Positions 19,020 through 30,200 of a DNA stretch of 64,000 nucleotides are shown piece by piece. The notes under the pieces were generated by a model that saw only the letters and a program-made list of their open reading frames with translations, had not been told where the DNA came from and made no database searches. The stretch covers positions 1 through 64,000 of the forward strand of contig NZ_JAHCDD010000007.1 of NCBI RefSeq assembly GCF_018413525.1, given 5' to 3'. How positions within the stretch are numbered: position 1 is the stretch's first letter; each line of letters opens with the position of its first letter. The DNA is from Acidovorax sp. CCYZU-2555 (lineage in GTDB: Bacteria; Pseudomonadota; Gammaproteobacteria; Burkholderiales; Burkholderiaceae_C). The position numbers and the translations under genes were made by a program.

Positions 19020-19883
19020 TCAGCCCAGCGTCAGCACGACGGGCTGGTGGTCCGACGCCTGGGTGTGCGCATCGGTCTGCCAGTCGCGCACGCGCGACTG
19101 CAGGCTGTCGCTGACCAGCATGAAGTCGCAGGCCACGGGCTCGGGCCCATAGCGCCGGTCGAACAGCTTGAACGTGGGCGGCTGGGGCTGATCGGGATGC
19201 AGCAGGCGCCAGCTGTCATGCCACTGGCCGGGCTGCAGCGCGCCCTCCTCGCCCGTCGCCCAGCGCGCCGTGAGCGCCGCGTATTCGGCCTCCTGCGGCT
19301 CGAAGTTGAAGTCGCCGCACAGCACCGCCTGGTGGGTATGCGACTTGGTCTGGAACGGCGAGCCATCGCGGCAGTCCTGCGGCGGCGCATCGGCCACGCT
19401 GCAGGCCGCAAGCTGCAGGCTGCGCAGCGCCTGCGCCTGGGCCATGCGCTGGGCCTTGGAGAAGTATTCGAGGTGGGTGGTCATCACGCGCACCGCGCCC
19501 AGGCGGGCATCCATCACCGTGACCACGGTGCAGACGCGGGGCATGCTGCGCACGCCCGCATCGGCCGGGTAAGGCAGCGGGTAGTGCTGCACCTGCAGCG
19601 CGGGCAGGCGCGTGGCGATCAGGTTGCCGAAGCGCTGGCGGCCCATGGTCGTGAACTCATCGACGGCCGCGCCGAAGAACAGCTGCCAGCCCGGCAACAG
19701 CTGCTGCAACTGCGCAATCTGATCGCCGGGAGCGCCTTGCAGGCCGGGATAGTTGACCGCGATTTCCTGCAGGCACAGCACATCGGCGTCGGCAAGAGAA
19801 CGCGCGCGCTCGACGATGCGCTGCGGGCTGACCAGGCCGTCGAGGCCACAGCACCATTGGGTGTTCCAGCTGAGGATTTTCAT
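19020..19883 (-). CDS. Endonuclease/exonuclease/phosphatase (EEP) family protein
   Basis: The 287-residue product starts at an ATG (19883); an upstream TTG would add six residues. It has the EEP fold motifs in order: WNTQW at the start, CLQEIAVNYP with the metal-binding Glu, TTHLEYFSKAQR, GDFNFEPQEAEY (Asp/Asn pair) and terminal ASDHQPVVLTL (Asp/His pair). The family includes DNA repair nucleases, phosphodiesterases and sphingomyelinase-like enzymes. The substrate is unknown and no signal peptide is visible. Position suggests a link to its neighbours: it follows ugpE by 70 bases and precedes pbpC by 4. If the Ugp block imports glycerophosphodiesters, a phosphodiesterase activity would fit (inference only). 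Confidence 0.82.
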   Translation of the reverse strand: MKILSWNTQWCCGLDGLVSPQRIVERARSLADADVLCLQEIAVNYPGLQGAPGDQIAQLQQLLPGWQLFFGAAVDEFTTMGRQRFGNLIATRLPALQVQHYPLPYPADAGVRSMPRVCTVVTVMDARLGAVRVMTTHLEYFSKAQRMAQAQALRSLQLAACSVADAPPQDCRDGSPFQTKSHTHQAVLCGDFNFEPQEAEYAALTARWATGEEGALQPGQWHDSWRLLHPDQPQPPTFKLFDRRYGPEPVACDFMLVSDSLQSRVRDWQTDAHTQASDHQPVVLTLG

Positions 19884-19953
19884 TCGAGCATTACACCCCA
19901 ACGCGCCTGCTACCCAAGCCAGCGAAGACCGTCTGGGCGTCCCGGTCGCAGCG

Positions 19954-20799
19954 CTATTTGATGCCCGCGCGCATGAAGCTTTGCACGAACTGGCGCTGGA
20001 ACAGCAGGAATGCGACCAGCAGCGGCGCCGAAGTCATCAGCGTCGCGGCGGTGATGGTCGACCATTCGACGCCCTGCTCCACCGAGGAAAACACCTGCAG
20101 GCCCACCGTGAGCGGGCGCGACTCGACGCTGTTGGTGATGATCAGCGGCCAGAGAAAATTGTTCCAGTGAAAGCTCACCGACACCAGCGCGAACGCGGTG
20201 TAGACGGGCTTGGCCAGCGGCACATAGACGCGCCACAGCGTCTGCAGCGCGCTCGCGCCTTCGACGCGCGCGGCTTCGTCGAGCTCCCTGGGAATGCCCA
20301 TGAAAGTCTGGCGCAGCAGGAAGATCGCGAACGCCGAGGCGAAGTACGGCAGGCCTATCGCCAGCAGCGTATCGACCAGGCCCAGCTTGGCCATGGTCTG
20401 GTAGTTCTCCACCAGCAGGATGTCGGGCATGATCATCAGCTGCACCAGCACCAGCGCAAACGCCACGTTCTTGCCACGGAACTCATAGCGCGCGAACGCA
20501 TAGGCGGCCAGCGTGCTGAGCACCAGCTGCGCGGCCAGGATCATCGCCACCAGCAGCGTGGTGTTGAGAAAGTAGCGCGCGAACGGCGCGGCCTGCCAGG
20601 CATGGCGAAAGTTCTCCAGCGTCCAGGGCGCGGCGAGATCGAAGCGCGTCGAGAACTCGGCCGGGTGAAACGCGGTCCAGACCGCGTAGGCCAGCGGCAG
20701 TATCCACAGCAGCGCCAGCAGCCAGGCCGCAGCGGTGTCCAGCCACGACACGGTGTACAGCGCCGGCCCCTGGCGCGGCGATTGCTTGGCTGCGCTCAT
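19954..20799 (-). CDS. ugpE: ABC transporter permease, UgpE-like
   Basis: The 281-residue inner-membrane permease of the CUT1 (MalG/UgpE) class has six predicted helices and the ABC-permease EAA loop (LDEAARVEGASALQTLWRVY, ending VPLAKPVYT), which docks on the ATPase. The start overlaps the ugpA stop by 4 bases. It forms the channel heterodimer with the UgpA-like protein. Substrate assignment follows from the UgpB-like receptor. Confidence 0.88.
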   Translation of the reverse strand: MSAAKQSPRQGPALYTVSWLDTAAAWLLALLWILPLAYAVWTAFHPAEFSTRFDLAAPWTLENFRHAWQAAPFARYFLNTTLLVAMILAAQLVLSTLAAYAFARYEFRGKNVAFALVLVQLMIMPDILLVENYQTMAKLGLVDTLLAIGLPYFASAFAIFLLRQTFMGIPRELDEAARVEGASALQTLWRVYVPLAKPVYTAFALVSVSFHWNNFLWPLIITNSVESRPLTVGLQVFSSVEQGVEWSTITAATLMTSAPLLVAFLLFQRQFVQSFMRAGIK

Positions 20800-21701
20800 T
20801 TGTAATGCACCCGTTTGTCCAACACGAAAAACTGGAACAGCGCGACGCTGGCCAGCACCACCACCAGCACCACGGTGATCGCCGCCGCATAGCCCGCGTC
20901 CCAGAACTTGAAGCCGACTTCATAGAGGTGGTACAGCAGCAGGCTGGTGGCGTTGTCGGGGCCGCCGCGCGTCAGGATGAACACATGGTCGACCAGGCGG
21001 AACGCATTCACCACGGCATTGACCAGCACGAACAGCGTGGTCGGCATCAGCAGCGGCCACTGCACGCGCCGGAAGTAATACCCGCGCGACGCGCCTTCGA
21101 TCGCCGCGGCTTCCTTGAGACTCGGGTTGAGCGTCTGCAGCGCCGCGAGATAGAAGATCATGAAGAAGCCGGCCTCCTTCCAGATCGCGACCAGCGTGAT
21201 GCAGGCCAGCGCCGTCGAGGGGTCGCCCAGCCAGTTGTGCGAGGGCAGGCCCAGGGCACCCGTGATCTGCTCTAACAGGCCGTATTGCGGCGTGTAGAAG
21301 AACAGCCAGATGTTGGCCACGGCGATCATGGGCAGCACCGTGGGCGTGAAGTAGGCCATGCGCAAAAACGCCCGGCCCTGCATGCGCTCGTTGACCCACA
21401 GCGCCATGGCCAGCGCCAGGCCTATCGACAGCGGAATGGTCGCGCCCGCGAACCACAGGTTGTTGCGCACCGCCTGCCAGAACACCGGGTCGTCGACCAT
21501 CACCTGGTAGTTTTCGAGACCCACCCACAGGCTGGGCCGGCTGCCGCGCGGCGTCGAAAAGAAGCTGTCGATCAGCGTGGCCAGCGCGGGCCAGTGCGTG
21601 AACGCCACCAGCAGCGCCAAGGCCGGCAGCAGCAACAGCCAGGCATGCAGCGCATGCTGGCTCACGGCTGCGCGCGACGCAATGTTCGAGCCCGCGGCCA
21701 T
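20796..21701 (-). CDS. ugpA: ABC transporter permease, UgpA-like
   Basis: The 301-residue inner-membrane permease of the MalF/UgpA class has six helices, a GVL..N.WF-type start of the permease core (FWQAVRNNLWFAGATIPLSI) and the EAA loop (SLKEAAAIEGASRGYYFRRV). It sits 4 bases after the solute receptor stop and overlaps ugpE, so the three are one translational unit. Confidence 0.88.
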   Translation of the reverse strand: MAAGSNIASRAAVSQHALHAWLLLLPALALLVAFTHWPALATLIDSFFSTPRGSRPSLWVGLENYQVMVDDPVFWQAVRNNLWFAGATIPLSIGLALAMALWVNERMQGRAFLRMAYFTPTVLPMIAVANIWLFFYTPQYGLLEQITGALGLPSHNWLGDPSTALACITLVAIWKEAGFFMIFYLAALQTLNPSLKEAAAIEGASRGYYFRRVQWPLLMPTTLFVLVNAVVNAFRLVDHVFILTRGGPDNATSLLLYHLYEVGFKFWDAGYAAAITVVLVVVLASVALFQFFVLDKRVHYK

Positions 21702-21705
21702 GGTC

Positions 21706-22992
21706 TTACTGGTAGCTGCGCAGCAGGCGATCGGCTTCGCGCTGCGCGTCCTTCAGGGCCTGGGCCGACGTCTTGCTGCCGTTGAGCGCGGCCTGCACGG
21801 CGTCGTTGAGCAGCTTGGTCACGCGCTGGTTGTCGTGCGTGGAGAACTCGGCGACCGACACGCCCAGCTGGTCACGCGCGACCAGGGCCTGGGGGAAATC
21901 CTGGCCGTATTTCTTGAGCACCGGCGTCTCGTAGGCCGCGGGCGACACGGCCACATAGCCGGTGTCCATGCTCCACTGCGCCGCGCGCTCGGGCTGGGTC
22001 ACCCACTTGATGAACTCGAACGCCGCCTGCTGCTGCGCGGGCGTCGACTTCTTGAAGATGTAGAAATTGCCGCCGCCCGTGGGCGAGCCCTTGCGCACAT
22101 TGCCCGCGATCTGGCCCACGCCGAAATCGAACTTGGCATTGGCCTTGAGGTTGGTCAGATTGCCCGTGGTGGTGACGATGATCGCCGCCTTCTGCTCGAT
22201 GAAATCCTTGGGCGTCGTGCCCCACTCGACCACGCCGCTGGGGTGCACGCCGGTGCGCGCCAGATTGACCCAGTATTCGAGCGCTTCGATCACCTTGGGG
22301 TTGTCGAGCGTGACCTTGGTGCCGGCTTCATTCGCCAGCAGCACGCCGTTGGGCGTGGTCAGCGTCTGCAGCATCCAGTAGCCAAAGCCCGTCGAGGGGA
22401 TCTGTATGCCGTACTGCACGACCTTGCCGCTCGCGTCCTTGCGCGTGAGCTTCTGCGCGGCTTCGCTCAGTTCCTTCCAGGTCTGCGGCGCGCGGTTCGG
22501 GTCCAGGCCCGCCTGCTTGAACAAGTCCTTGTTGTAGTACATGACCACGGTGGAGCGCTGGAACGGCACGCCCCAGGTCTTGCCGCCGGTCTGGCTGTTG
22601 GCCATGAACGCGGGGTAGAAGCTCTTGAGCCAGGCCTGGTCGTCGGCGGTCTTGACGAACTGGTCTATGGGCGCGATCGCGTCTTCGTCGATCAGCGTGA
22701 ACATGTCGGTCGACAGCAGCACCGAAGTCGCGGGCGGCTTGCCCGACTTGTGCGCGGTCAGCGCCTTGACGATGGTTTCCTGGTAGGTGCCCGCGTAGAT
22801 GGGCGTGACCTTGATGTTGGGGTTGGCCTTCATGAAGTCGGCCGCGAAACCATCGATGGTCTTGGCCACGGCGCCGCCCACGGCCACGGGGTAGTAGAAC
22901 GGCACTTCGACCGGTGCCTGGGCATGGGCCAGGCCCAGCGAGCCCGTTGCGGCGGCCAGGGCCAGGGTCTGGATGAAGGTCTTGCGATGCAT
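21706..22992 (-). CDS. ugpB: ABC transporter periplasmic solute-binding protein, UgpB-like
   Basis: The 428-residue family-1 extracellular solute receptor has a signal peptide (residues 1-24, cut after AHA). The ATG at 22992 has AGGAG 5 bases upstream. Matches to E. coli UgpB run through the protein: IPFW/VPFYY start, PTYKG/PIYAGTYQET, VMYYNKDLFKQAGLDPNRAP with TWKELSEAA, and a G-N-L-T-N-L-K-A-N-AKF-D-F-GVG segment. It probably binds sn-glycerol-3-phosphate or a glycerophosphodiester. Sugar binding cannot be excluded because the CUT1 family is diverse. Confidence 0.87.
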   Translation of the reverse strand: MHRKTFIQTLALAAATGSLGLAHAQAPVEVPFYYPVAVGGAVAKTIDGFAADFMKANPNIKVTPIYAGTYQETIVKALTAHKSGKPPATSVLLSTDMFTLIDEDAIAPIDQFVKTADDQAWLKSFYPAFMANSQTGGKTWGVPFQRSTVVMYYNKDLFKQAGLDPNRAPQTWKELSEAAQKLTRKDASGKVVQYGIQIPSTGFGYWMLQTLTTPNGVLLANEAGTKVTLDNPKVIEALEYWVNLARTGVHPSGVVEWGTTPKDFIEQKAAIIVTTTGNLTNLKANAKFDFGVGQIAGNVRKGSPTGGGNFYIFKKSTPAQQQAAFEFIKWVTQPERAAQWSMDTGYVAVSPAAYETPVLKKYGQDFPQALVARDQLGVSVAEFSTHDNQRVTKLLNDAVQAALNGSKTSAQALKDAQREADRLLRSYQ

Positions 22993-23065
22993 GGGAACTC
23001 CTGAAAAGAATGCGATGAACGACGGGGCGCTGGCGCGCCAGGGCGCGAAAACCGGAAGGCGAAAA

Positions 23066-24106
23066 TCAGGCGGAGCGCGCGCCCAGGCGCAGGCCGTCGG
23101 CGCCGAAGAAATGGGTGTCGGCGTCTTGCCAGGCCAGGCGCACGTGCGCGCCCGTGGGCACCTGCTGCGGGCCGGGCGCGCGCACCGTGAGCACTTCGCT
23201 GCCCACCTGGCAGCGCAGCACCAGATCGGCGCCCAGGTATTCCTGGCCGACCACCTGCGCGTCTATGCCGCGCTGCGTCTGGCCAACGACGGCGATCGCT
23301 TCGGGGCGCAGGCCCATGCAGCGCGCGCTGCCGCCGCCCACGCCCACATCGCTGCCCGCGATGCGGCCGTGCTCCAGCGTGATCAGATTCATTGCGGGCG
23401 TGCCGATGAAGCGCGCCGCGAAGCGGCTCGCGGGGCGCGCATACATTTCGCGCGGCGCCGCGCATTGCTCTACGCTGCCCTGGTGCAGCAGCACCACCTG
23501 GTCGGCCATGCTCATGGCTTCGGCCTGGTCATGGGTCACATAGACCACCGTGAGGCCCAGGCGCTGCTGCAGTTCGCGCAGTTCGCTGCGCATTTCCTGG
23601 CGCAGCTGGGCGTCGAGATTGGAAAGGGGTTCGTCCATCAGGCAGACCTTGGCCTGGGCGACGAGCGCGCGGCCCAGCGCCACGCGCTGCTGCTGGCCGC
23701 CCGAGAGTTGCGCGGGCCGGCGATCGAGCAGGCCGGTCAGGCCCAGCAGCTCGGCGGTTTCGGCCAGGCGCTTGGCGGATTCCGCCGCGGGCACCTTGCG
23801 CACCGACAGACCAAAGCCCATGTTCTGCGCCACCGTGAGGTGGGGAAACAAGGCGTAGTTCTGGAACACCATGGCGATGCCGCGTTCGGCGGGTGGCAGA
23901 TGACCGACTTCGCGGCCATCGATGCGCACACTGCCCGCGGTCGCGGTTTCCAGGCCCGCGATGATGCGCAGCGTGGTCGACTTGCCACAGCCCGAAGGCC
24001 CGAGCAGTACGCAGAAAGTTGCCGGTTCAATGCGCAAGTGCAGCGCGCGCAGCGCTGTCGTTGCTCCCCAGGACTTTGCAACACCGTCGAGTTCTATCAA
24101 GGACAT
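23066..24106 (-). CDS. ugpC: ABC transporter ATP-binding protein, UgpC-like
   Basis: This 346-residue ATPase of the MalK/UgpC class has Walker [10 protein letters not shown] (about residue 35), Q-loop [10 protein letters not shown], signature [15 protein letters not shown], Walker [13 protein letters not shown] and H-loop [13 protein letters not shown]-terminal TOBE regulatory domain follows (about 240-346, including [10 protein letters not shown]). It powers the UgpA/UgpE channel. It is the first gene of the block, 73 bases ahead of ugpB, whereas many ugp operons have it last. The macroglobulin stop lies 131 bases upstream on the same strand. Confidence 0.9.
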   Translation of the reverse strand: MSLIELDGVAKSWGATTALRALHLRIEPATFCVLLGPSGCGKSTTLRIIAGLETATAGSVRIDGREVGHLPPAERGIAMVFQNYALFPHLTVAQNMGFGLSVRKVPAAESAKRLAETAELLGLTGLLDRRPAQLSGGQQQRVALGRALVAQAKVCLMDEPLSNLDAQLRQEMRSELRELQQRLGLTVVYVTHDQAEAMSMADQVVLLHQGSVEQCAAPREMYARPASRFAARFIGTPAMNLITLEHGRIAGSDVGVGGGSARCMGLRPEAIAVVGQTQRGIDAQVVGQEYLGADLVLRCQVGSEVLTVRAPGPQQVPTGAHVRLAWQDADTHFFGADGLRLGARSA

Positions 24107-24237
24107 GAGTGCCTAGTCTAGGCAAGTCATGTGACGGATGAGTGTCAATTTTCCAGGTGCTTACCCTGAAGTCATGCACGCGCCTCCCTGCGGATCACAG
24201 CGTGTATGACACGCAGGAAGGGCGCTTTGTCATGCCG

Positions 24238-27200
24238 TCATGGCGTGGCCACGACTTTCACCGGCGCGTTGGGCGCTTCGCCGAACATCTCGGGCGCGTA
24301 CAGCGCTTCGACGCGCGTGGGCGGCAGCGCGAATTCGCCGACATTGCTCACGCGCACGCGGTAGCGCACCTTGATGCTGCCGCGCGGCAGCCACTCGTAG
24401 TAGCCGCGCCACGAAGAGAAGCTGCGCTCCTCGAACGTGGGCTGGCTGCCTTCGCCGCTGGTGTCGTCGCCGCCCTGCTGGGCGATTTCCGAATCGCGGC
24501 CCAGGCCGCTGCCCAGGATGGTCGCGCCCGCGGGAATCGGGTCGGTGATCGCGACCCAGCCCATGTCGGCCGTGGACGTGACGTCGAGCGTCACATCGAG
24601 CACATCGCCGCGCTGGTAGCTGCCCGCGGGCAGCTGCGACGGCGTGACGCGCGTGACGGTCTTGCGCACCGTATAGCCCGCGCTGAACGGCTTGCTCAGC
24701 GGCACGGCGGCCACCGACTGCAGGCTCAGCCAGGGCTTGCCCGCGCCTTCGTGCGTGACCGTCAGCGGCCCCGCAGCCCAGGGCAGGAACAGGCCGTTGG
24801 CGCCCGAGGCCGCGACCGGCGCGCCCACGGGGTTGGCGCCCAGCGGAGCGCCGGCCGCGGGAACCGTGCCCGTCGTCGCCGCGGGCTGGGCGGCCATGCC
24901 GCGCCATTCCTTGACCACGCTCTGCGTGCCCAGCTGGGCCAGCGTGCGGCCCGACACCGGCGTGCTTTCACGCTCGCGCGAGAACGCCTGCAGCGCCAGC
25001 ACGCCCCACAGGTTGGCCGTGGTCGTGGTCCAGGCGCCGCCGCGCTGGCGCGCGATCAGTCCCTGGGCCAGGCGCGGTACATCGTCCTTCCACTCGGGCA
25101 GCGACAGCGCCGTGAGCAGCAGGCGCGCGGCATTGCTGTCGCCGCCCTGCATCTGCCACCACCAGTTGTCGTCCTTCTCGGTGCTGAACACCACCTGGCT
25201 GCCCTGGAACGACAGACGGCTTTGCAGCAGCTGCTTGGCTTCCTGCAGGCGCGTCTCGCGCTGCGCGGCCTCGGGCATGCGCTGCAGGATCTGCACCCAG
25301 TCGAGCAGTGCGTGCGTAGGCCATTGCGTGGGCGCGACGCGAATGCTCTCGAGCATGCGCGGCACGGCGCGGCCGTTGCGCGACAGCGCCTCGATCGCCG
25401 CGAGCTTGCGCACTTCAAGCGCCAGCGCCTGGTCGTTGCGCGGATTGTTCAGCGGGCGTTCGAGCCGGCCTTCGACGAACGCGATCAGCGCGCTTTCCAT
25501 CTGCGCGCGCAGCGCTTCGGGCAGGGCCAGGCGCGGGTCCTGGCGCGCGGCCTCGTGGCTTGCGGCCAGCAGATAGGCGGTCAGCGTGTCGCTGCCGCGG
25601 TGCGCGGCACCGGCGCGCGGCGGGAAGTACGAGGCCAGGCCGTTCTCGTCGAGATAGCTGGGCATCTTCGCGATCACCTGCTGCCACTGCGCGGCGTCGC
25701 CCAGGCCCAGCGCGCGGCTGCTGATCTGCTCGAGGCAGGTGTAGGCGTAGCGCAGCCACCAGTCGCGCACGCCGGGCATGCCGTCGGCCAGCTTGGGCGC
25801 CAGCGCCAGGCGCAGTCCGCCGCGGCCCGGCAAGGCATCGGCCGGCGGCGACACCGGCAACTGCCATTGGCCGTCGATCTGCACCAGCGTCGCCTGCTGC
25901 ACCGTGAGCGGCACGGCCGCCTCGATGCGCTGGCGCGTGCGAATCGCGTCGCGCGCGGGCGGCGCGCCCGGCGTCACGTCTTCGGCGTCGATTTCCCAGT
26001 CGAGGCCCGCGGCGAGGTTCTCCAACGCGCTGCTGCCCGCGGCGTTGACCGGCACCGTGACCTCCCACGCGACTTCCTGCGACGCGCCCGCAGCCAGCGC
26101 GATGCGCTGCGCGGCCAGCGTGAGCGGTGCGGCGCGCGGCTGCACCTGCACCTGCATCGCGCGCTCGGTGGTGTTGCGCAGCGTGACCTGGGCGCGCAAG
26201 CGGTCGCCTTCGCGCACCAGCGGCGGCAGGCCGCTGATGATCTGCAGGTCTTGCGTGCTGCGAATCTTGGTGCGCCCCGTGCCGAACATCTGCACGCCCG
26301 CATCGGCGACGGCGACGATCTCGAACGTGGTCAGCGAATCATTGAGCGGCACCGTGACGCGCGCCTGGCCCTTGGCGTCGAGCACCACGCTGGGCTGCCA
26401 CAGCAGCACGCTGTCGAACAGCTCGCGCCGCGGACTGCGCCCGCCGCCGCCGCCCGCGGGAACGGCCTTGCGCCCGTAGTGGCGCCGGCCTATGACTTCC
26501 ATCTGCGCGGTCGCGGTCTGCACGCCCCAGGCGCGGCGCGGCAGCATTGCGTCGAGCAGGTTCCAGCTGCCGTTGGGCATGAGTTCGAGCAACGCCTGGT
26601 CCACGGCAGCGAGCGCGACTTCGGCGCCGGCCGCGGGCTGGCCGTTGGGCAGCTTGGCGCTGATCGTGACCTGGGCCGTGCCGCGCACCGGATAGGTTTC
26701 GCGGTCGGCGCTGACCTGCACCGCGAGCCGGTTGGCCGCGGCGTCGACCTTGATTTCGGCCATGCCAAGACGGAACGCGGGCCGGCTCAGATCGACCAGG
26801 GACGTGGGCGCCACATATTCGCGGCCTTCGTGCCAGAACGCATTCCACCAGGCACGCGGTGCCTGATAGCCCCAGGTGAAGAAGCTGTACCAGGGCACTT
26901 CGCGCAGCCGTCCGCGCAGCGCCAGCACGCTCACATAGACGTTGGGGCCCCAGCTCTCCTCGATCTTCAATTCAACCGTCGGATTCTGGCCTTCGAGCTG
27001 CACCACGCGCGTGCTCAGAATGCCTTCGCGCTCCACGGCCACCAGCGCGGTCGCATAGCGGAACGGCATGCGCACCTGCAGGCGCGCGGTCTCGCCCGGC
27101 GCGTAGCTGCGCTGCTCCGACAGCAGTTCCATGCGGTCATGGTCTTCGCCGCCGAACCACAGCTCGCCCTGGCGCGTGACCCAGACCGAGGTCGCGGCCT

Positions 27201-30200
27201 GGACTTCGTTGCCCGCGCTGTCGCTGGCCGTGGCCACGAGTTCGACTTCTCCCGCCTGGGCGATCTTCGCCGTGCAATGCAGCCGGCCCTGGGCATCGCT
27301 CTTGCCCGAACAGACCGTGCCCAGATCCTTGAGCGTGGTCTGGTTGTCGTAGCTGTAGAAACCGCCGACCAGCCGCTTGCGGCTGCTGGTGGTGATGCGC
27401 GCCAGCGCCTGCACCTTGAGCGCCACGCCCGCCTGGGGCTTGCCGTCGAGGCCCAGCGCCAGCGCCTGGAACTGCATCTCGCGCTCGGTCGAGACCCAGT
27501 TCTCGGCCTGTATGCCCGCGACCACGGCCGCGGGCCACAGCGTCTGCGTGCTGCGCAGCGTCTGCACTTCGCCGCTGGGGTCGGCATAGGTGGCTTCGAC
27601 CAGCAGCTCGCGCGCCTGCTTGCCGCGCGGCAGCGACTGCAGCTCGACCTGGCCCGCGCCCTGGCGATTGAGCACCAGCGGCAGCGCGTCGGCGATCACC
27701 TTGGTGTCCTGCGCCGCGCTGGCCTCCTCGTCGTCGCTTTGCGCGTTGTCGGCGGCCGCGCGCGGCGGGCCGAAGCGGAAATCGTCATAGCCCGCGAAGT
27801 CCAGCGACTTGGCGCGCACCATCGCCGAAACGCGCACCGGCAGGCCGTCGGCCGGCCCGCCCGAAAGGTAGTTGAGCTGCACCTGCACCGGCAGCTTCTC
27901 GGCGCGCACCAGCGGCTTGGCATTCACCGGGCCGATGCGGCCTTCGAACACCGGCAGGCGAAACTCCTCAACACGGAACGAGCCGCTGGTCAGCGCGCGA
28001 AACTGCGACGCGTCCTGCGGCTCGCGCAGCTCGACCTGGTACTCGCCCAGCTTGGCGCCCGCGGGCACGGGAAAGCGGCTTTCGGCGCTCAAGCCCCCGC
28101 TGCCGGTTTCGCGCCAGGTCAGCGGCTGGCGGAAAGTCTGGCCGCTGCCCAGATGGGTGATGCGCAGCTCGCTGGGGCGCTGCGGCGGCAATGCCAGGCC
28201 CTGGCCGTTCTGCTGGCGCAGGAAATGCTTCATGGCCAGCGTTTCGCCGGCGCGCAGCAGCGTGCGATCGAACACCGTGTGCGCGAGCATGTCGGCCTTG
28301 GCGCTGTTGCTGGTCGGCACATTGAAGCGCCAGGGCTCTATGCCGCGCTGCCAGTCGCTCCAGGCGAAGGCCAGCTCGGGGCCGGCCGAAGTCTGGGCGC
28401 GCGCGCTGACGAAATAGGCGGCGTTGCGGTAGCCGTCGCCGCGGCATTGCGGTGGCTGGGGCGACAGATCGGCGAACTGCGCAATGCCCTGGGCATTGGT
28501 CACGGCCGATGCCAGCACTTCGCCATTGCAGCTAGACACCTGGACCTTGGCGCCGGCGACGACCTGGCCCTTGTCGAGCGTGGTCACCCAGGCCGCGGAG
28601 TTCTCGCGGCCCAGCTTGAAATGCACGGCCAGGTTCGTGACCAGCGCCGAACTGCGCACATACATGCTGCGCTTCTCGCCATAGCGTTCATCGAGCAGCG
28701 CCGCGCCCAGCAGCGGCGACGCGATCTCGACCACATGGAATCCGGGCGTCAGCGGAATGCCCACGACTTCGAACGGCCGCGGATCGCCGGCCTGGGCCGC
28801 GGGCAGCGACATCGCCTTGACGTTGGACTGGCCCGCGAGCAGCGACAGCATGCGCGTCTGCACGCTCTGGCGCTCATTGGGATCTATCACCGGCGGCAGC
28901 GCGCCATTGACATCGCGCCGCGCCTGGGCGCGCGTGACCTGGTCGCGCTCATAGTTCTGCAGCTTGCGCAGCCAGGCAATGATGTCGGCATCGGTGCGCG
29001 GCTCGATCAGGCTGACCTCGCTGCCGGGCTGCAGTTGCTGGCTTTGCAGCGCGGCCTCGACCTTGCGCACCGTCACGGGCAGCAGCGCCGGGCCGCCGGG
29101 GCCTTCGGCGAAGCGCTCGACAATGCCGAACGGCGAGGCCGCGAACTTGACCAGCGGCGGCATGTCGGCCGTGGCCACGGTCAGCGGGAAGGCGTCGGCA
29201 TTGCGCAGCGTGCGCCCGGCCGCATCCTTGAAATCCTTGGGCAGCTGCAACTTATAGCTGGTCTGCGCCGACAGGCCTTCGAAGCGCAGGCCGTCGACCA
29301 GGCCCTGCGGGTCGGGGCGCACCGAGGGGTCGTCGCCTTCGTCTATCACCGGCTTGAGCGTCGCGCCCCCGCCCTGCAGGCGTATGGCTTCGGCCTGGGC
29401 GCGCGGCACGGGCGCGTTGAACGACAGCCGCATGGGCCGTATCGGCAGACAGGCCGCCTGCGCGTTCTCGCGCTCGCAGCGCAGTTCGGCGGAGAACGGC
29501 TCGCGCACGTTGTACGCGAACTCCTGCGCGTTGCGCGTGGCCACGCCGCTGGGCGTGGCGACTCCGCTGCCCAGCACCAGGCGCAGCTTGGCGCCAGGCG
29601 TGAGCGTGCGATTGCAGGCCAGCGTGGCGTACTGCAGCGGCGCGGCCGTGGCCGCCTGGGTCCAGCCGCGCATCTTGAGCAATTCAGTGCGTTCGTTGCC
29701 GTCGATCCAGCGCAGCGGAATGCGCTCTCCCACGCCTTCGAGCGCGCAATAGCCGTTGGCCAGCAGCGTGTCGCGCGCCACCGGGCCGCTGAAACGCAGC
29801 ACGAAGAACTGCGACTCATCAATGGCTTCGTAGGTGGGCGGCAGGATGGACAGCGCCTGCGGGCCGCCCGTGCTGAACTGATAGCGCGTGGTTCCCGACA
29901 GCACCTGGCCCGTGGGCGACTTGAGCCCGGCGAGCAGCTGGGCCGTGCAGCGCACGCCCGGCGGCAAGGGCTTGGAGAAATCGAACACCCATTCGCGCTC
30001 GCTGGTCCAGCGGCCCGTGCCGGCCGCTGCCTGCGCGTCGCTGCACGACAGCTGCAGCGGCGCTGCCGCCTTGGGGTCGCCAAAGCGCACGGCCGCGGAG
30101 TCGAACTGCACGCGCACCTGCTGCACCTGCGCGACTTCGCCCTGCGGATTGAATTGACCCACGGCCAGCGCCAGCGCATTGCCGGCCCACAGCGCCAGCG

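Noticed and set aside
24107-24160. Possible Pho box upstream of ugpC (TTGACACTCATCCGTCAC on the minus strand)
   Set aside because: The second half-site is fair but the first matches only four of seven positions. It could equally be a -35 element, so it is not called.
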